Shown one piece after another: positions 8,619-17,335 of a DNA stretch of 64,000 bases. How positions within the stretch are numbered: position 1 is the stretch's first letter; each line of letters opens with the position of its first letter. The position numbers were made by a program, and so were the translations under genes. The stretch is from JAMQPK01 sp035937795 (GTDB lineage Bacteria; Acidobacteriota; Vicinamibacteria; Vicinamibacterales; JAMQPK01): positions 1 to 64,000 of the forward strand of contig DASZHO010000051.1 in assembly GCA_035937795.1 (NCBI GenBank), given 5' to 3'. The notes beneath the pieces are model-generated. The model worked only from the letters and a program-made list of their open reading frames with translations. It was not told where the DNA came from and searched no databases.

Positions 8619-8649
8619 AAAAAAAGGGCCAAAGGATGCCCTTCGGCCC
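8619..8649 (-). terminator. Rho-independent terminator of the RRM gene
   Basis: On the minus strand the RNA would form a 10-bp stem GGGCCGAAGG / CCTTTGGCCC (one G-U pair) with a 4-nt GCAT loop, followed directly by seven U residues (A-run at 8619-8625 on the plus strand). It begins 50 bp after the stop codon of the RNA-binding protein at 8700. This is the clearest intrinsic terminator in the window. Confidence 0.88.
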
Positions 8650-8699
8650 TGAAACCCGGATCCGGCCTACCCGGACCCCTTGTTATCCCAGCGGAACCT

Positions 8700-9023
8700 C
8701 TACCACCTTGGCTCTGAGCGTCGGCTGGGACCGCGGCCACCACGGCCGGCGCCACCACCCGCACCCGCGAACTCCGGCTTCGGACGCGCTTCGTTCACAA
8801 CGAGGGCGCGGCCGCCGAGGTCCTGCCCGTTGAACTGGGAAATCGCCTTCTGGGCGTCTTCCTCGTTCTGCATTTCCACGAACGCGAACCCGCGCGCGCG
8901 GCCAGTGGCCTGATCGCGCATGACGCGCACCGATTCAATGGCGCCCGCCTGCTCGAACATTTCCTGGAGCTCCGCTTCTCCCGTGGTGAACGGAAGGTTT
9001 CCGACGAACAATTTCCTACCCAT
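8700..9023 (-). CDS. RRM-domain RNA-binding protein
   Basis: 107 residues from ATG 9023 (MGRKLFVGNLPFTTGEAELQ); the longer frame upstream is not protein-like. One RNA recognition motif fills residues 3-80: RNP2 is KLFVGNLPF and RNP1 is RARGFAFVEM, both with the aromatic residues that stack on RNA. The tail (about 85-107) is Gly/Arg-rich (FAGAGGGAGRGGRGPSRRSE), like bacterial and cyanobacterial cold-inducible Rbp proteins. It probably binds single-stranded RNA and acts as a chaperone. A long 5' region (9024-9289) and an intrinsic terminator flank it; cold or stress induction is plausible but not shown. Confidence 0.92.
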   Translation of the reverse strand: MGRKLFVGNLPFTTGEAELQEMFEQAGAIESVRVMRDQATGRARGFAFVEMQNEEDAQKAISQFNGQDLGGRALVVNEARPKPEFAGAGGGAGRGGRGPSRRSEPRW

Positions 9024-9180
9024 GTATTTCTCTACTCCTACCCAACAAGAACCTAGCCTGAATGGACCATCCACTCTGCTTGCAGCGAAGTGTGAGGCTC
9101 TCGGTCGAGGAAATCTGCTCGGTCGGGGACTCTGCACAGCGGGGAAAGCGATTAGCGGCTAAATTCGAACTAGCGGGCAG

Positions 9181-9213
9181 TATAGCACGAAATAGCACGA
9201 ATCACACGAATCA
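9181..9213. repeat. Short 10-bp tandem repeat
   Basis: Two perfect head-to-tail copies of atagcacgaa (9181-9190, 9191-9200) are followed by the degenerate copy tcacacgaat (9201-9210). It lies in the 266-bp gene-free stretch between the RRM gene and the cytochrome/propeller gene. That stretch holds no other recognised feature except the presumed RRM promoter. Confidence 0.6.
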
Positions 9214-9289
9214 GTTGAATACGGGTGGCAGAGGGGTTGGTGCGACTTCACACAGAACCAGGCGCGATGAACGTTTCCTGCACTTCGCT

Positions 9290-10516
9290 TCACTTCGCGA
9301 TTTCGACCAACGCGATCCTGTTCACACCGCTTTCGGCGAGCACGAGGTTGCCGTCTCTGGTCACGCTGACGTTCCGGACGACGCCGCCGCCTGACGGAAT
9401 CTTCCACGTCTGGAATTTCTGGGTGGCCGGGTCGAAGCGCACGAGCGTGTTGGGCTCGACACCGGACTCGCTGTACCAGACCACGCCGTTGATGACGGCG
9501 ATGCCGTAGGGCTGCGACTGCGGACCGCCTGGCGACGGCCACTCCGTCGCCTTGCCGGTCGCCGGGTCCAGCCGCCCCAGGTAACCCCGCCCATAGTCTG
9601 AGTACCAAATGATATCGTGGCTGTCGATGGCGACCCGCCTCGGCCGCGAGGCGGCGTTCGGCAACGTCCACTCGCGGATCACCATCGTCTGCGGATCGAT
9701 GGCCGCGATTTTATTGGCGCCGAACTCCACGTAGAACGGTACTCCCTTCGAGCTCACCACCATCCCGTAGGGGTTCGATCGCGCGGTCGGCGAATCGCGG
9801 AGCGCGAGCTCGCCGGTTGCCGGGTTGAACCTGCCAACCTTGTTCGCTCCCTGCACCGTGAACCACAGCGTGCCCTTCTGATCGAACACCGGCGTGTGCG
9901 GATCGCGCGCAGCCGGGTCGGGCATCGGGTATTCGTTGATTGTTCCTGTTCTCGGATCGAGTTTTCCGATGTAGCCCTTCGTGTTGGCGGTGAACCAGAT
10001 GTTGCCGCTCCTGTCTTCGGTCAAGCCGTGCGGTCCGGAGCCGGGCGTCTTCAGCTTGAATTCCTTGAACTGTTTGGTTGCAAGATCGAAGCGGCCCAGC
10101 ACGTTCGCGTTCATGCCCGTATACCAGATCGATCCATCGGAGGCGGCCAGCGGATCGTGCGGCCGCGAGTCGGGAGTCGGCACTTCCCATTCCTGAATAT
10201 CGATGAGCGTGTTGCCCGACACGGCCGGCGCGGACGGCGCGGTTCTGGGCGGCCAGTTCTTCGCGAGGTAGTCGACCAGGGTCTTCGCCTGCTCGGCCGG
10301 CACGTCGGCGCCGAGGTCGATCATCTGATGGACGACGTCGTCCCATTCAGCGGCGGCGCGCCCGACAACGATCGCCTGCTCGGGCGCGTGGCACACGCTG
10401 CATTTCTCCTCGAGAATCTGCTTCCCCGGACCGTCGGGAAACTGCTGGGCGCCGGCGGGAAGAGCCGACAGCAGAAACGCCGCGGCCGACATCGAGACGA
10501 GCGATCTGGGAACCAT
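9290..10516 (-). CDS. Exported monoheme cytochrome c fused to a Vgb-like beta-propeller
   Basis: About 408 residues. GTG 10528 opens the frame, but ATG 10516 (MVPRSLVSMSAAAFLLSALP) has GGGAGG 4 nt upstream and leads straight into a signal peptide. Residues about 25-90 form a small cytochrome c domain: GKQILEEKCSVCHAPEQAI gives the CxxCH heme site, and MIDLGADVPAEQAKTLVDYL matches the C-terminal helix of such domains. From about 100 on there is a Vgb/streptogramin-lyase-type propeller with DGSIWYTGMNANVLGRFD, GNIWFTANTKGYIGKLDP and VWYSESGVEPNTLVRFDP. Vgb lyase activity cannot be assumed; a periplasmic redox or sensing role is more likely. Confidence 0.86.
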   Translation of the reverse strand: MVPRSLVSMSAAAFLLSALPAGAQQFPDGPGKQILEEKCSVCHAPEQAIVVGRAAAEWDDVVHQMIDLGADVPAEQAKTLVDYLAKNWPPRTAPSAPAVSGNTLIDIQEWEVPTPDSRPHDPLAASDGSIWYTGMNANVLGRFDLATKQFKEFKLKTPGSGPHGLTEDRSGNIWFTANTKGYIGKLDPRTGTINEYPMPDPAARDPHTPVFDQKGTLWFTVQGANKVGRFNPATGELALRDSPTARSNPYGMVVSSKGVPFYVEFGANKIAAIDPQTMVIREWTLPNAASRPRRVAIDSHDIIWYSDYGRGYLGRLDPATGKATEWPSPGGPQSQPYGIAVINGVVWYSESGVEPNTLVRFDPATQKFQTWKIPSGGGVVRNVSVTRDGNLVLAESGVNRIALVEIAK

Positions 10517-10574
10517 CGTGCCTCCCACGATCCCATTCTACGCTCAAGGTTTACTATTACGTTGTGAGTACCTT

Positions 10575-11153
10575 GTGAGGGTCTTGCCGGCCGTCGTCCT
10601 GCTGTTGCCGCTCCTGGCTTCCTGCTCGCACACGAAGGAAGTCGGCGGGCTGGCGGACTGCTCCACCCGCGCCGCCTCGGCCAGAGCGCTTGCCGATCGC
10701 AAAGATCCCAACGATCTCCCGAAGCTCGTCGAGGCGCTGAATCCAGGGGCCGCGGGCGTGGACTGCTCCGCCAACGGCGCCCCCGATCCGACGCCGGCGG
10801 TGGCCACCGCGGTCGCGCGATTCGGCCCGGCGGCGGTGGATCCGCTGCTGCAGGCGCTGAAAAACACTGCAACCAAAGGCGGCGCAGCCATGGCGCTGGC
10901 TGAGATCGGCGACAAACGCGCCGTCGACCCCCTCATCATCGAGCTGCGCAGCGCGTTGATCGCGGGCTACCAGGCAGACCCTGCCGTGCTGGCCGCCCTT
11001 GGCAAGCTCGGCGACCAGCGCGCCGAGCCGTTTCTGAGGGAGGCGGCGGCACGTTCGAGCGGCTACGTCGATCCCGAAGCGGCGAAGGCGCTTGCGGCGC
11101 TGAAAGCGGCGCGCGACAAAGGCACCCAGGCTCAGTCCGGCATCGCGAAATAG
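10575..11153 (+). CDS. HEAT-repeat-like lipoprotein
   Basis: 192 residues from GTG 10575 (MRVLPAVVLLLPLLASC); TTG 10572 is an alternative. LLASC is a lipobox, so the mature protein starts at Cys17 and is membrane-anchored. The rest is helical and contains HEAT/PBS-lyase-type repeats: AVARFGPAAVDPLLQAL, GAAMALAEIGDKRAVDPLI, VLAALGKLGDQRAEPFLREA. Three extra Cys residues (CS near the lipobox, DCSTR, DCSAN) could form disulfides. It probably acts as a protein-protein scaffold in the periplasm. It is divergent from the cytochrome/propeller gene (58 bp apart), and its last 22 bp overlap the end of the convergent ABC ATPase gene. Confidence 0.78.
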   Translation: MRVLPAVVLLLPLLASCSHTKEVGGLADCSTRAASARALADRKDPNDLPKLVEALNPGAAGVDCSANGAPDPTPAVATAVARFGPAAVDPLLQALKNTATKGGAAMALAEIGDKRAVDPLIIELRSALIAGYQADPAVLAALGKLGDQRAEPFLREAAARSSGYVDPEAAKALAALKAARDKGTQAQSGIAK

Positions 11154-11941
11154 TAACCGTCGTTCTCTTCTACCTTCATCGGGCCGTCGAAGACGTCGCT
11201 CAGGCCCGCATCGGTCAACATTTCGGGTTTCGGTCCGGTGCCCGCGATGCGCCCGTTCTTCAACAGAATCACGCGCTCGATCTCCGGAATGATCTCTTCC
11301 ACGTGGTGGGTAATCAGAATCACCGTCGTGCCGTCTCTCGCGATCTGCCGCACCCGCTCCATGAACCGATGGCGCGCCACGACATCGAGTCCGGTCGTCG
11401 GCTCGTCGAGCGCGAGCGCGCGGGGCGAGGTGACGAGCGCGCGTGCCAGCAGAATCCGGCGCGCCTCCCCGCTCGACATCTCGTTCATGCGCCGATCGGC
11501 CAGATGCGCCGCGCCCAGGCGCGCCAGCGCGTCGACCGCCTTGCGCTGCATCTCGTCGGTCACGACGCCGTAACGCAGAATGCCCTGAGAAGCGAGAAAG
11601 CCGGACAGGACGGCGGCGATGCCCGTAATGCGGCCCTCGCTGTTGCCGCCGACAAATCGCTGGTGCAAATCAGCCGACACGATACCGAGCTGCGGACGGA
11701 GCTCGAACACGTTCCAGTTGTCGTCGCCGAACACCCGCACGGGCGACGTGCCGTTGCCGAGCGGCAGGGCGCGCTCTTCGTGCGTGAGCAGCCTCACGAG
11801 AATGGATTTTCCAGCCCCGTTCGGGCCGAGAATGGCGGTGTGCTGGCCCGACTGAATGGTCAGCGACAGACCGTGCAGCACAAGGCTCTCGCCCTTTCTG
11901 ACGCTTGCGTTGATCAGTTCAAGGACCGGCTCCGTGGCCAT
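11132..11941 (-). CDS. ABC transporter ATP-binding protein
   Basis: 269 residues from ATG 11941 (MATEPVLELINASVRKGESL); the frame is open far upstream, but that part is antisense to the flavoprotein gene. Walker A GPNGAGKS (about 38-45), Q-loop region, signature MSSGEARRILLARAL, Walker B RALALDEPT and the switch His in ILITHHVEEI are all intact. It resembles the ModF/YlmA branch of stand-alone ATPases. No permease is encoded nearby, so it may work with a distant partner or in a non-transport role. It follows the flavoprotein stop by 11 bp and is probably co-transcribed with it. Confidence 0.88.
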   Translation of the reverse strand: MATEPVLELINASVRKGESLVLHGLSLTIQSGQHTAILGPNGAGKSILVRLLTHEERALPLGNGTSPVRVFGDDNWNVFELRPQLGIVSADLHQRFVGGNSEGRITGIAAVLSGFLASQGILRYGVVTDEMQRKAVDALARLGAAHLADRRMNEMSSGEARRILLARALVTSPRALALDEPTTGLDVVARHRFMERVRQIARDGTTVILITHHVEEIIPEIERVILLKNGRIAGTGPKPEMLTDAGLSDVFDGPMKVEENDGYYFAMPD

Positions 11942-11952
11942 CGCGGATGATT

Positions 11953-13386
11953 CTAGTGTCCGGAGTCCGGCGAGCCAAAGACTTCGCGAAGAGCAAGCTT
12001 TGCGGCGAAGTACCCGCACATGCCGTGCACGCCGACGCCGGGGGGCGTCGCGGCCGAACAAATATAGAGACCCTTCACCGGCGTCGAATAGTTCCGCCAG
12101 GTCGGCCGCGTGAAAAACTGGCGAAGGTCGGTCACGCCGGACGCGATATCGCCGCCCACCAGGTTCGCGTTGTGCGCCTCGAGATCGGCCGGGGTGAGCA
12201 CGGATCGCGCGAGCACCCGGTCGCGGAACCCCGGCGCGAATCGTTCGATTTGTTGTTCGACCCTGTCCAGCATGCTCACGGTCGATCCCCCAGGCACGTG
12301 GCAGTAAGCCCACACGACCTGCCTCCCGATGGGCGCGCGCGAGGGGTCGAACAGCGTCGGCTGGCTCAGCAGGACGAACGGCCTCTCCGCAATCCGTCCC
12401 TCCCACGCCGTTTTTTCCGAGCCGGCAATCTCCTGCAGGCTCCCACCCAGATGCAGCGTGCCCGCGCGACGGCATTCGTGCGCCTTCCAGGGAACCGGCG
12501 CATCGAGCGCCCAGTCCATCTTGAACACGCCCATGCCGTATCGATAGCGCTCGAGCGCTTGTCGATACGGCCTCGGGAATTTATGGCCGGCAATCCGCAG
12601 CAGCGGCTTCGGCGAAAGATCGCACAGGATGGCTCTGGCAGGCGGCAGCGAGTCGATGGCCGTCACGCGCGAATCCGCCACGACCTCGCCGCCGAGCGAT
12701 TGCAGGTGCGCAACGAGCGCATCGGTAATTTTCTGGGAGCCGCCGCGGGGAATCGGCCAGCCGGGGAGGTGGCACATCGCACCCAGCGTGAGCCCGATTC
12801 CGGCCGTGAGCTTGTGATCCAGCGGCAACATGCCGTGCGCGGCGATCCCGGCGAACATCGCCCGCGTGCGCTCGCTCTTGAAGGCGGTCGCCGCCAACCC
12901 CTCCGCGGAGCGAAGCGCCTTCAACCCGAATCGTGCAAGCGCAAACGGATGCTCCGGAACGGTGAACGGCCCCAGCACCGCGCGTTCGAGGCGCGCCCAG
13001 TCCTCGACGACGGAGCCGATCGTCTCCATGTATCCGTCCCGGTCCTGTCCCAGGGCGGCGGCCGTGGCCTCGAGCGAGCGTTCCACCAGAATCGCGCTGC
13101 CGTCGTCGAACGGATGGCCGATCATCGCCGACGGCTCGATCCACTCGAGGCCGTGCGCGCCAAGCGGAAGCGTGCGCCAGAACGGCGACGCGATCGCGAA
13201 CGGATGCACCGCGGAGCAGATGTCGTGCACGAAACCGGGAAGCGTGAGCTCGGCCGAGCGGGCTCCGCCGCCGATGGTTTTCTCCGCCTCGAATACCACA
13301 ACCTTGCAGCCGGCCTGTGCCAGGACGATGGCAGCGCTCAAACCGTTCGGTCCAGAACCTACGACGATGGCGTCGATCGGTGACAT
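11953..13386 (-). CDS. NAD(P)/FAD-dependent oxidoreductase, phytoene-desaturase/PYROXD2-like
   Basis: 477 residues. The N-terminal dinucleotide fold is complete: DAIVVGSGPNGLSAAIVLAQ (GxGxxG), then VVVFEAEKTIGGGARSAELT, the E-and-GG signature of carotenoid-desaturase-type flavoproteins. The C-terminal FAD segment GLYICSAATPPGVGVHGMCG also matches (G-x-Y-x-C-G/S-A-x-x-x-P-G-G/V-G). No carotenoid genes are adjacent, so a carotenoid substrate is not supported; many bacterial homologues are uncharacterised (retinol saturase/PYROXD2-like). A GGAG site lies 5 nt before ATG 13386. It is the first gene of a likely two-gene unit with the ABC ATPase, and divergent from the lipase maturation factor gene. 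Confidence 0.86.
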   Translation of the reverse strand: MSPIDAIVVGSGPNGLSAAIVLAQAGCKVVVFEAEKTIGGGARSAELTLPGFVHDICSAVHPFAIASPFWRTLPLGAHGLEWIEPSAMIGHPFDDGSAILVERSLEATAAALGQDRDGYMETIGSVVEDWARLERAVLGPFTVPEHPFALARFGLKALRSAEGLAATAFKSERTRAMFAGIAAHGMLPLDHKLTAGIGLTLGAMCHLPGWPIPRGGSQKITDALVAHLQSLGGEVVADSRVTAIDSLPPARAILCDLSPKPLLRIAGHKFPRPYRQALERYRYGMGVFKMDWALDAPVPWKAHECRRAGTLHLGGSLQEIAGSEKTAWEGRIAERPFVLLSQPTLFDPSRAPIGRQVVWAYCHVPGGSTVSMLDRVEQQIERFAPGFRDRVLARSVLTPADLEAHNANLVGGDIASGVTDLRQFFTRPTWRNYSTPVKGLYICSAATPPGVGVHGMCGYFAAKLALREVFGSPDSGH

Positions 13387-13401
13387 GCGGCTCCGACTGC
13401 T

Positions 13402-13446
13402 GACGGCCGACGATCGACCATAGACGGTCGACTGTCGACCCTCGAC
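13402..13446. repeat. GTCGAC-rich low-complexity repeat
   Basis: Short imperfect repeats of the type cgac-n-tcgacc occur side by side: cgacgatcgacc (13409-13420), ggtcgactgtcgacc (13426-13440) and ctcgactgg (13441-13449). They make several overlapping palindromes in the divergent spacer between the flavoprotein and lipase maturation factor genes. This may be a dispersed intergenic element or a binding region. Confidence 0.45.
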
Positions 13447-13465
13447 TGGTTATCATCAGAATACC

Positions 13466-14875
13466 GTGTCTGAGTACTGGTACTCGAGATGGCTGTTCGA
13501 ACGCGCGTTGGCGGCGATTTATCTCGTGGCGTTCATCGCCGCAGCCAAACAGTTCGTGCCGCTTCTGGGCGAGCACGGCCTCGAACCAGTTGGCCGCTGG
13601 GTGCAGGCGGTTCCGTTCCGCGCCTCTCCAAGCCTTTTTTATCTTTTGCCAAAAGACAACGTCTTCCGCGCGTGCGCGTGGCTGGGCATCGCGCTTTCGA
13701 TCTTTGCGCTCAGCTCGTTTCCGCAGCAGATGGGGGCGGTGGCGTCGGCATCGGTCTGGGCGGCGCTCTGGATGCTCTACCTCTCGTTCGTGAACATTGG
13801 CCAGACGTTTTACGGATTTGGCTGGGAGACGCTCCTGTGCGAGGTCGGGTTCTTCACGATCTTCGCGGGCGCCGGCCGCATGGCGCCCAACATGTGGCTG
13901 ATCTGGATCTGGCGCTGGACCCTCTTCCGTCTGATGTTCGGCGCCGGACTGATCAAGCTGCGCGGCGATTCGTGCTGGCGCGATCTCACGTGCCTGAATT
14001 ACTACTTCGAAACCCAGCCGATGCCGAATCCGCTGAGCTGGTATTTCCACTGGATGCCTCAGGCGGTCCATACCGCGGGCGTCGTCTTCAACCACCTCGC
14101 CGAGGTGATCGTGCCGTTCGCGTACTTCGCGCCGCAGCCCTTCGCCTCCATCGCGGGCATCGTCACGATCCTGTTTCAAGGCGTGCTCATCGTCTCCGGC
14201 AATCTGTCGTGGCTGAACTGGCTGACCGTGGTGTTGTGCATTCCGCTCATCAGCGACAGGTGGCTGGCGTGGCTGCCGTTGCATCCGCCCGCGGATCTCT
14301 CAACCGTTCCGGCGTATCACACCGCGATGTACGTCGTCGGCGCCGGTGTGGCGCTGCTGAGCATCGGGCCGGTGATGAACATGCTGTCGCCGAGGCAGAT
14401 GATGAACGCCAGCTTCGAGCCGCTGCACCTGGTCAACACCTACGGCGCGTTCGGCAGCATCACGCGCGAGCGCTACGAGATCGTGCTCGAGGGCACCGAC
14501 GAAACGAATTTGAGCGAAAGCAGCAAGTGGCTCGAGTACGAGTTCAAGGGCAAGCCAGGCGACCCGGCCAGGCGCCCGCCGCAGGTGGCGCCGTACCACA
14601 TGCGACTCGACTGGCTGATGTGGTTTGAAGCGATGTCTCCCGCGCCGCAGAGCGGCTGGTTTTTCAACCTGCTCGGCAGCCTGCTGCAGGGGGATCGCGA
14701 GACGCTCAGCCTGCTGAGGACGAATCCGTTTCCGAACGCGCCGCCGCGCTTCGTTCGCGCGCAGTACTACCTCTACAAATTCACCACACCGGACGAGCAT
14801 CGCAAGAGCGGTCTGTGGTGGGACCGCCAGCTTATCGGCACGTTCTACGGCCCGGTGTCGCTCGCCCGAAAGTGA
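13466..14875 (+). CDS. Lipase maturation factor family membrane protein
   Basis: 469 residues from GTG 13466. Multi-TM N-terminal two thirds with the family signature GAGLIKLRGDSCWRDLTCLN followed by YYFETQPMPNPLSWYFH, which identifies the LMF family (PF06762). The C-terminal third is soluble: EPLHLVNTYGAFGSITRERY, then EIVLEGT and RLDWLMWFEAM. In vertebrates LMF1 helps fold dimeric lipases in the ER; bacterial homologues are uncharacterised integral membrane proteins. There is no Shine-Dalgarno; a consensus-like TATCAT (13451-13456) ends 9 nt before the GTG, so the mRNA may be leaderless. An ABC exporter starts 13 bp downstream, but a -10-like TACGAT next to that start leaves the operon question open. 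Confidence 0.9.
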   Translation: MSEYWYSRWLFERALAAIYLVAFIAAAKQFVPLLGEHGLEPVGRWVQAVPFRASPSLFYLLPKDNVFRACAWLGIALSIFALSSFPQQMGAVASASVWAALWMLYLSFVNIGQTFYGFGWETLLCEVGFFTIFAGAGRMAPNMWLIWIWRWTLFRLMFGAGLIKLRGDSCWRDLTCLNYYFETQPMPNPLSWYFHWMPQAVHTAGVVFNHLAEVIVPFAYFAPQPFASIAGIVTILFQGVLIVSGNLSWLNWLTVVLCIPLISDRWLAWLPLHPPADLSTVPAYHTAMYVVGAGVALLSIGPVMNMLSPRQMMNASFEPLHLVNTYGAFGSITRERYEIVLEGTDETNLSESSKWLEYEFKGKPGDPARRPPQVAPYHMRLDWLMWFEAMSPAPQSGWFFNLLGSLLQGDRETLSLLRTNPFPNAPPRFVRAQYYLYKFTTPDEHRKSGLWWDRQLIGTFYGPVSLARK

Positions 14876-14888
14876 TTACGATTAGGGT

Positions 14889-16769
14889 GTGAACCGAGGC
14901 CGCTGGCACTCTGAACCCGCAAGACCCAAAGCGCCCGCTCCGAGCATTCCGCTGAAGGTGCGCGCCAAGCAGATGTTCGCCGACCTGGCGGCCACGGCGG
15001 CCCTTGTGTGGGAAGCGAGCCCGGGGCTGTTTTCACTGATTCTCTTTCTCAGCTTGCTGCTGGCGCTCGTGCCGGCCGCCACGCTCTGGGTCGGCAAGCT
15101 GCTCATCGACGCGGTGGCGCTCGCCATTCGCGGGGGGTTTCCAACTCAGCAAGCCGCCTACCGTCAGCTCGCGCTTCTGCTGGGGCTGCAAGTGGCAATC
15201 GGCGCAACCACCGCGCTGCTGCAATCCATCTACGGCGCCTCGCGCGAGCTGCTCGGCGACACGCTGCAGAACCGAATCAGCCTTCGCATTCTCGAAAAGG
15301 CATCGGCCCTCGACGTCGAGAGCTTCGAAAACGCCGAAACCTACGACGCGCTGCGAAACGCGTACAACGAGGTGGGCTCGCGCCCGCTCAGTGTGATGTT
15401 TCAGATGATCGGCGCGGGCCAGGCGGTCATCACGCTGGCGTCGATCGGCGGCCTGATGTCGAAACTCGGCGCGGACGTGATGCCGCTCGTGCTCATCGCG
15501 AGCGTGCCCGGCGTGATCGTGTCGAGCAAATTCGGCGCTGAAGGCTACCGGATGATTCGGCGCCGTGCGACCGACGCGCGGCACCAGAACTATCTCGGCG
15601 CGCTCCTCACCTCCGATACGCTCGTGAAGGAGGTCCGGCTCTTTGGCTTCGAGCGCTACCTGCTCGACGGCTGGCAGCGCTACTACCACAGCTTCCGCAC
15701 GCAATTCATCGAGTTGTTGAAGCGCCGCAGCGCGTGGGGACTCGTCGCGTCCCTGAGCTCCTCCGTCCTGATCGCGATCGCCACGCTGTCGGTTCTCCGG
15801 CGCGCGGCGCAGGGCACGATCACCGTCGGCGACTTCGCGCTCTTCGTCGGCGGCATCGTCCAGGTGCAGAGTCAGTTTTCCAACCTGCTCGGCAGCGTCA
15901 CCGGCATCTACGAAAGCCTGCTCTACATGCGCAACCTCTTCGAGTTTCTCGAGCTGCCGTCGCGCGATCTCGACGCGGGCGAGCCATGGCGCGGGCCGAT
16001 CAACTCGATCGAGTTTCAACGCGTGAGCTTCCGCTACCCGCTCACCGAGCGCGACGTGCTCACCGATGTCTCGTTCCGCATCGACCGGGGACACGCGCTC
16101 GCACTGGTCGGCGAAAACGGCGCCGGCAAGACCACCGTCGTGAAGCTGCTCACGCGTCTTTTCGAGCCAACCTCGGGAACGATCCTGGTCAACGGGCTCG
16201 ATGCCGCCCGCTTCAGCCCCCGGAGCGTGCAGCGGGAAATGAGCATCATCTTTCAGGACTACGGCCAATATCAGATGACCGCGCGCGAGAACATCGGCCT
16301 CAGCCGCACCGACGCGATGGCAGACGATGCGGCGGTTGAAGGCGCGGGAGAGAAATCGGGCGCCGCCGAAATGGTCAACGATTTGCCCGAGCGCTACGAG
16401 ACGATGCTGGGCCGGCTGTTCCCGGGCGGACGGCAGCTTTCCGGCGGCCAATGGCAGCGGCTGGCGTTGGGCAGGCTGTACTTCCGCCCTGCGTCGGTGC
16501 AGATCTTTGACGAGCCGACCGCGGCGCTCGATGCGGTGGCGGAGGCGGCGATGATCGACCGGTTGCGCGCCCATGGAACCGAGCGCATCACGCTGCTGAT
16601 CTCACACCGCTTCTCCACCGTGCGCATGGCCGACTGGATTGTGGTCCTCCACGCCGGTGCGGTCGTCGAATCGGGCTCACATGAAGAGTTGCTCCGGCTG
16701 CACGGCATCTACGCGACCTTGTTCAACTTGCAGGCCCGCGGCTACCTCGAACCCTCCCGCGTCACGTGA
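14889..16769 (+). CDS. ABC transporter, fused permease and ATP-binding protein
   Basis: 626 residues from GTG 14889. Residues about 35-335 are the six-helix exporter domain (GLFSLILFLSLLLALVPAAT, LLDGWQRYYHSFRTQFIELL). The nucleotide-binding domain at about 370-610 has Walker A VGENGAGKTT, Q-loop IIFQDYGQY, signature QLSGGQWQRLALGRLY, Walker B VQIFDEPTAALD and switch His LISHRFST. All catalytic elements are present, so a homodimeric exporter is likely; the cargo is unknown. The GTG has a -10-like TACGAT (14877-14882) 6 nt upstream. A weak hairpin (TGTGCC/GGCACA, 16793-16809) follows the stop without a T-run. Confidence 0.92.
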   Translation: MNRGRWHSEPARPKAPAPSIPLKVRAKQMFADLAATAALVWEASPGLFSLILFLSLLLALVPAATLWVGKLLIDAVALAIRGGFPTQQAAYRQLALLLGLQVAIGATTALLQSIYGASRELLGDTLQNRISLRILEKASALDVESFENAETYDALRNAYNEVGSRPLSVMFQMIGAGQAVITLASIGGLMSKLGADVMPLVLIASVPGVIVSSKFGAEGYRMIRRRATDARHQNYLGALLTSDTLVKEVRLFGFERYLLDGWQRYYHSFRTQFIELLKRRSAWGLVASLSSSVLIAIATLSVLRRAAQGTITVGDFALFVGGIVQVQSQFSNLLGSVTGIYESLLYMRNLFEFLELPSRDLDAGEPWRGPINSIEFQRVSFRYPLTERDVLTDVSFRIDRGHALALVGENGAGKTTVVKLLTRLFEPTSGTILVNGLDAARFSPRSVQREMSIIFQDYGQYQMTARENIGLSRTDAMADDAAVEGAGEKSGAAEMVNDLPERYETMLGRLFPGGRQLSGGQWQRLALGRLYFRPASVQIFDEPTAALDAVAEAAMIDRLRAHGTERITLLISHRFSTVRMADWIVVLHAGAVVESGSHEELLRLHGIYATLFNLQARGYLEPSRVT

Positions 16770-16911
16770 GAGTTACTTTAAGTGCAACAAACTGTGCCTT
16801 TTCGGCACATCCTGTCTATGTTTGGTACATGACAGATGGCGGTAACTTACTGTGAAATAAGCCGCAATAATCGCATCAGTTTGGCACCCAGCTTGTTATA
16901 GGCTCTCCTGG

Positions 16912-17319
16912 ATGGACAGCGTATTTTCCGTACCGAGCCTCCCTACGGTGCTGGTGCTGGACGATGAGGCGACCGTGCGCGACGTCGGCAGGCGGTTCCT
17001 GGAGGCATTCGGGTATGGATGCGTGGAAGCCGACAGCATCGAGCGGGCCGTTGAAATCCTCCGCACCACGCCGGTTACTGCAGCGATTCTCGACGTCCGC
17101 CTGCCGGGCCGACTGACCGGGCTGGACCTGCTCACGCTGTTTCGCCAGCAGGCCGAGCTGAGCCAGATTCCCGTGCTCATCATGACCGGCGGCGTTCTCT
17201 CCGACGCCGAAGAAGCGTCGATCGCCAGGCAGCGCGGATTTCTGTTCTACAAACCGGAAGGTTTCGATACGATCGTGAACTTCCTCGACCGCATCACGGG
17301 CCGCGATCGGTCTCACTGA
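16912..17319 (+). CDS. Stand-alone response regulator receiver protein
   Basis: 135 residues. Receiver fold with all key residues: the acidic pair in VLVLDDEATVRD, phospho-acceptor Asp in AAILDVRLPGRLTGLDL, Thr in VLIMTGGVL and Lys in FLFYKPEGFD. No output domain is attached, so it must act through protein contacts, like CheY or phosphorelay proteins. No kinase gene is adjacent. The ATG has no Shine-Dalgarno, but TATAGGCT (16897-16904) lies just upstream, fitting a short or leaderless transcript. The 142-bp spacer before it is AT-rich and holds its promoter. Confidence 0.9.
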   Translation: MDSVFSVPSLPTVLVLDDEATVRDVGRRFLEAFGYGCVEADSIERAVEILRTTPVTAAILDVRLPGRLTGLDLLTLFRQQAELSQIPVLIMTGGVLSDAEEASIARQRGFLFYKPEGFDTIVNFLDRITGRDRSH

Positions 17320-17335
17320 ACGCCCATCCGGCGCT

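Noticed and set aside
12581..14284. 567-codon minus-strand frame
   Set aside because: Out-of-frame and antisense across the flavoprotein and lipase maturation factor genes; low-complexity basic product.
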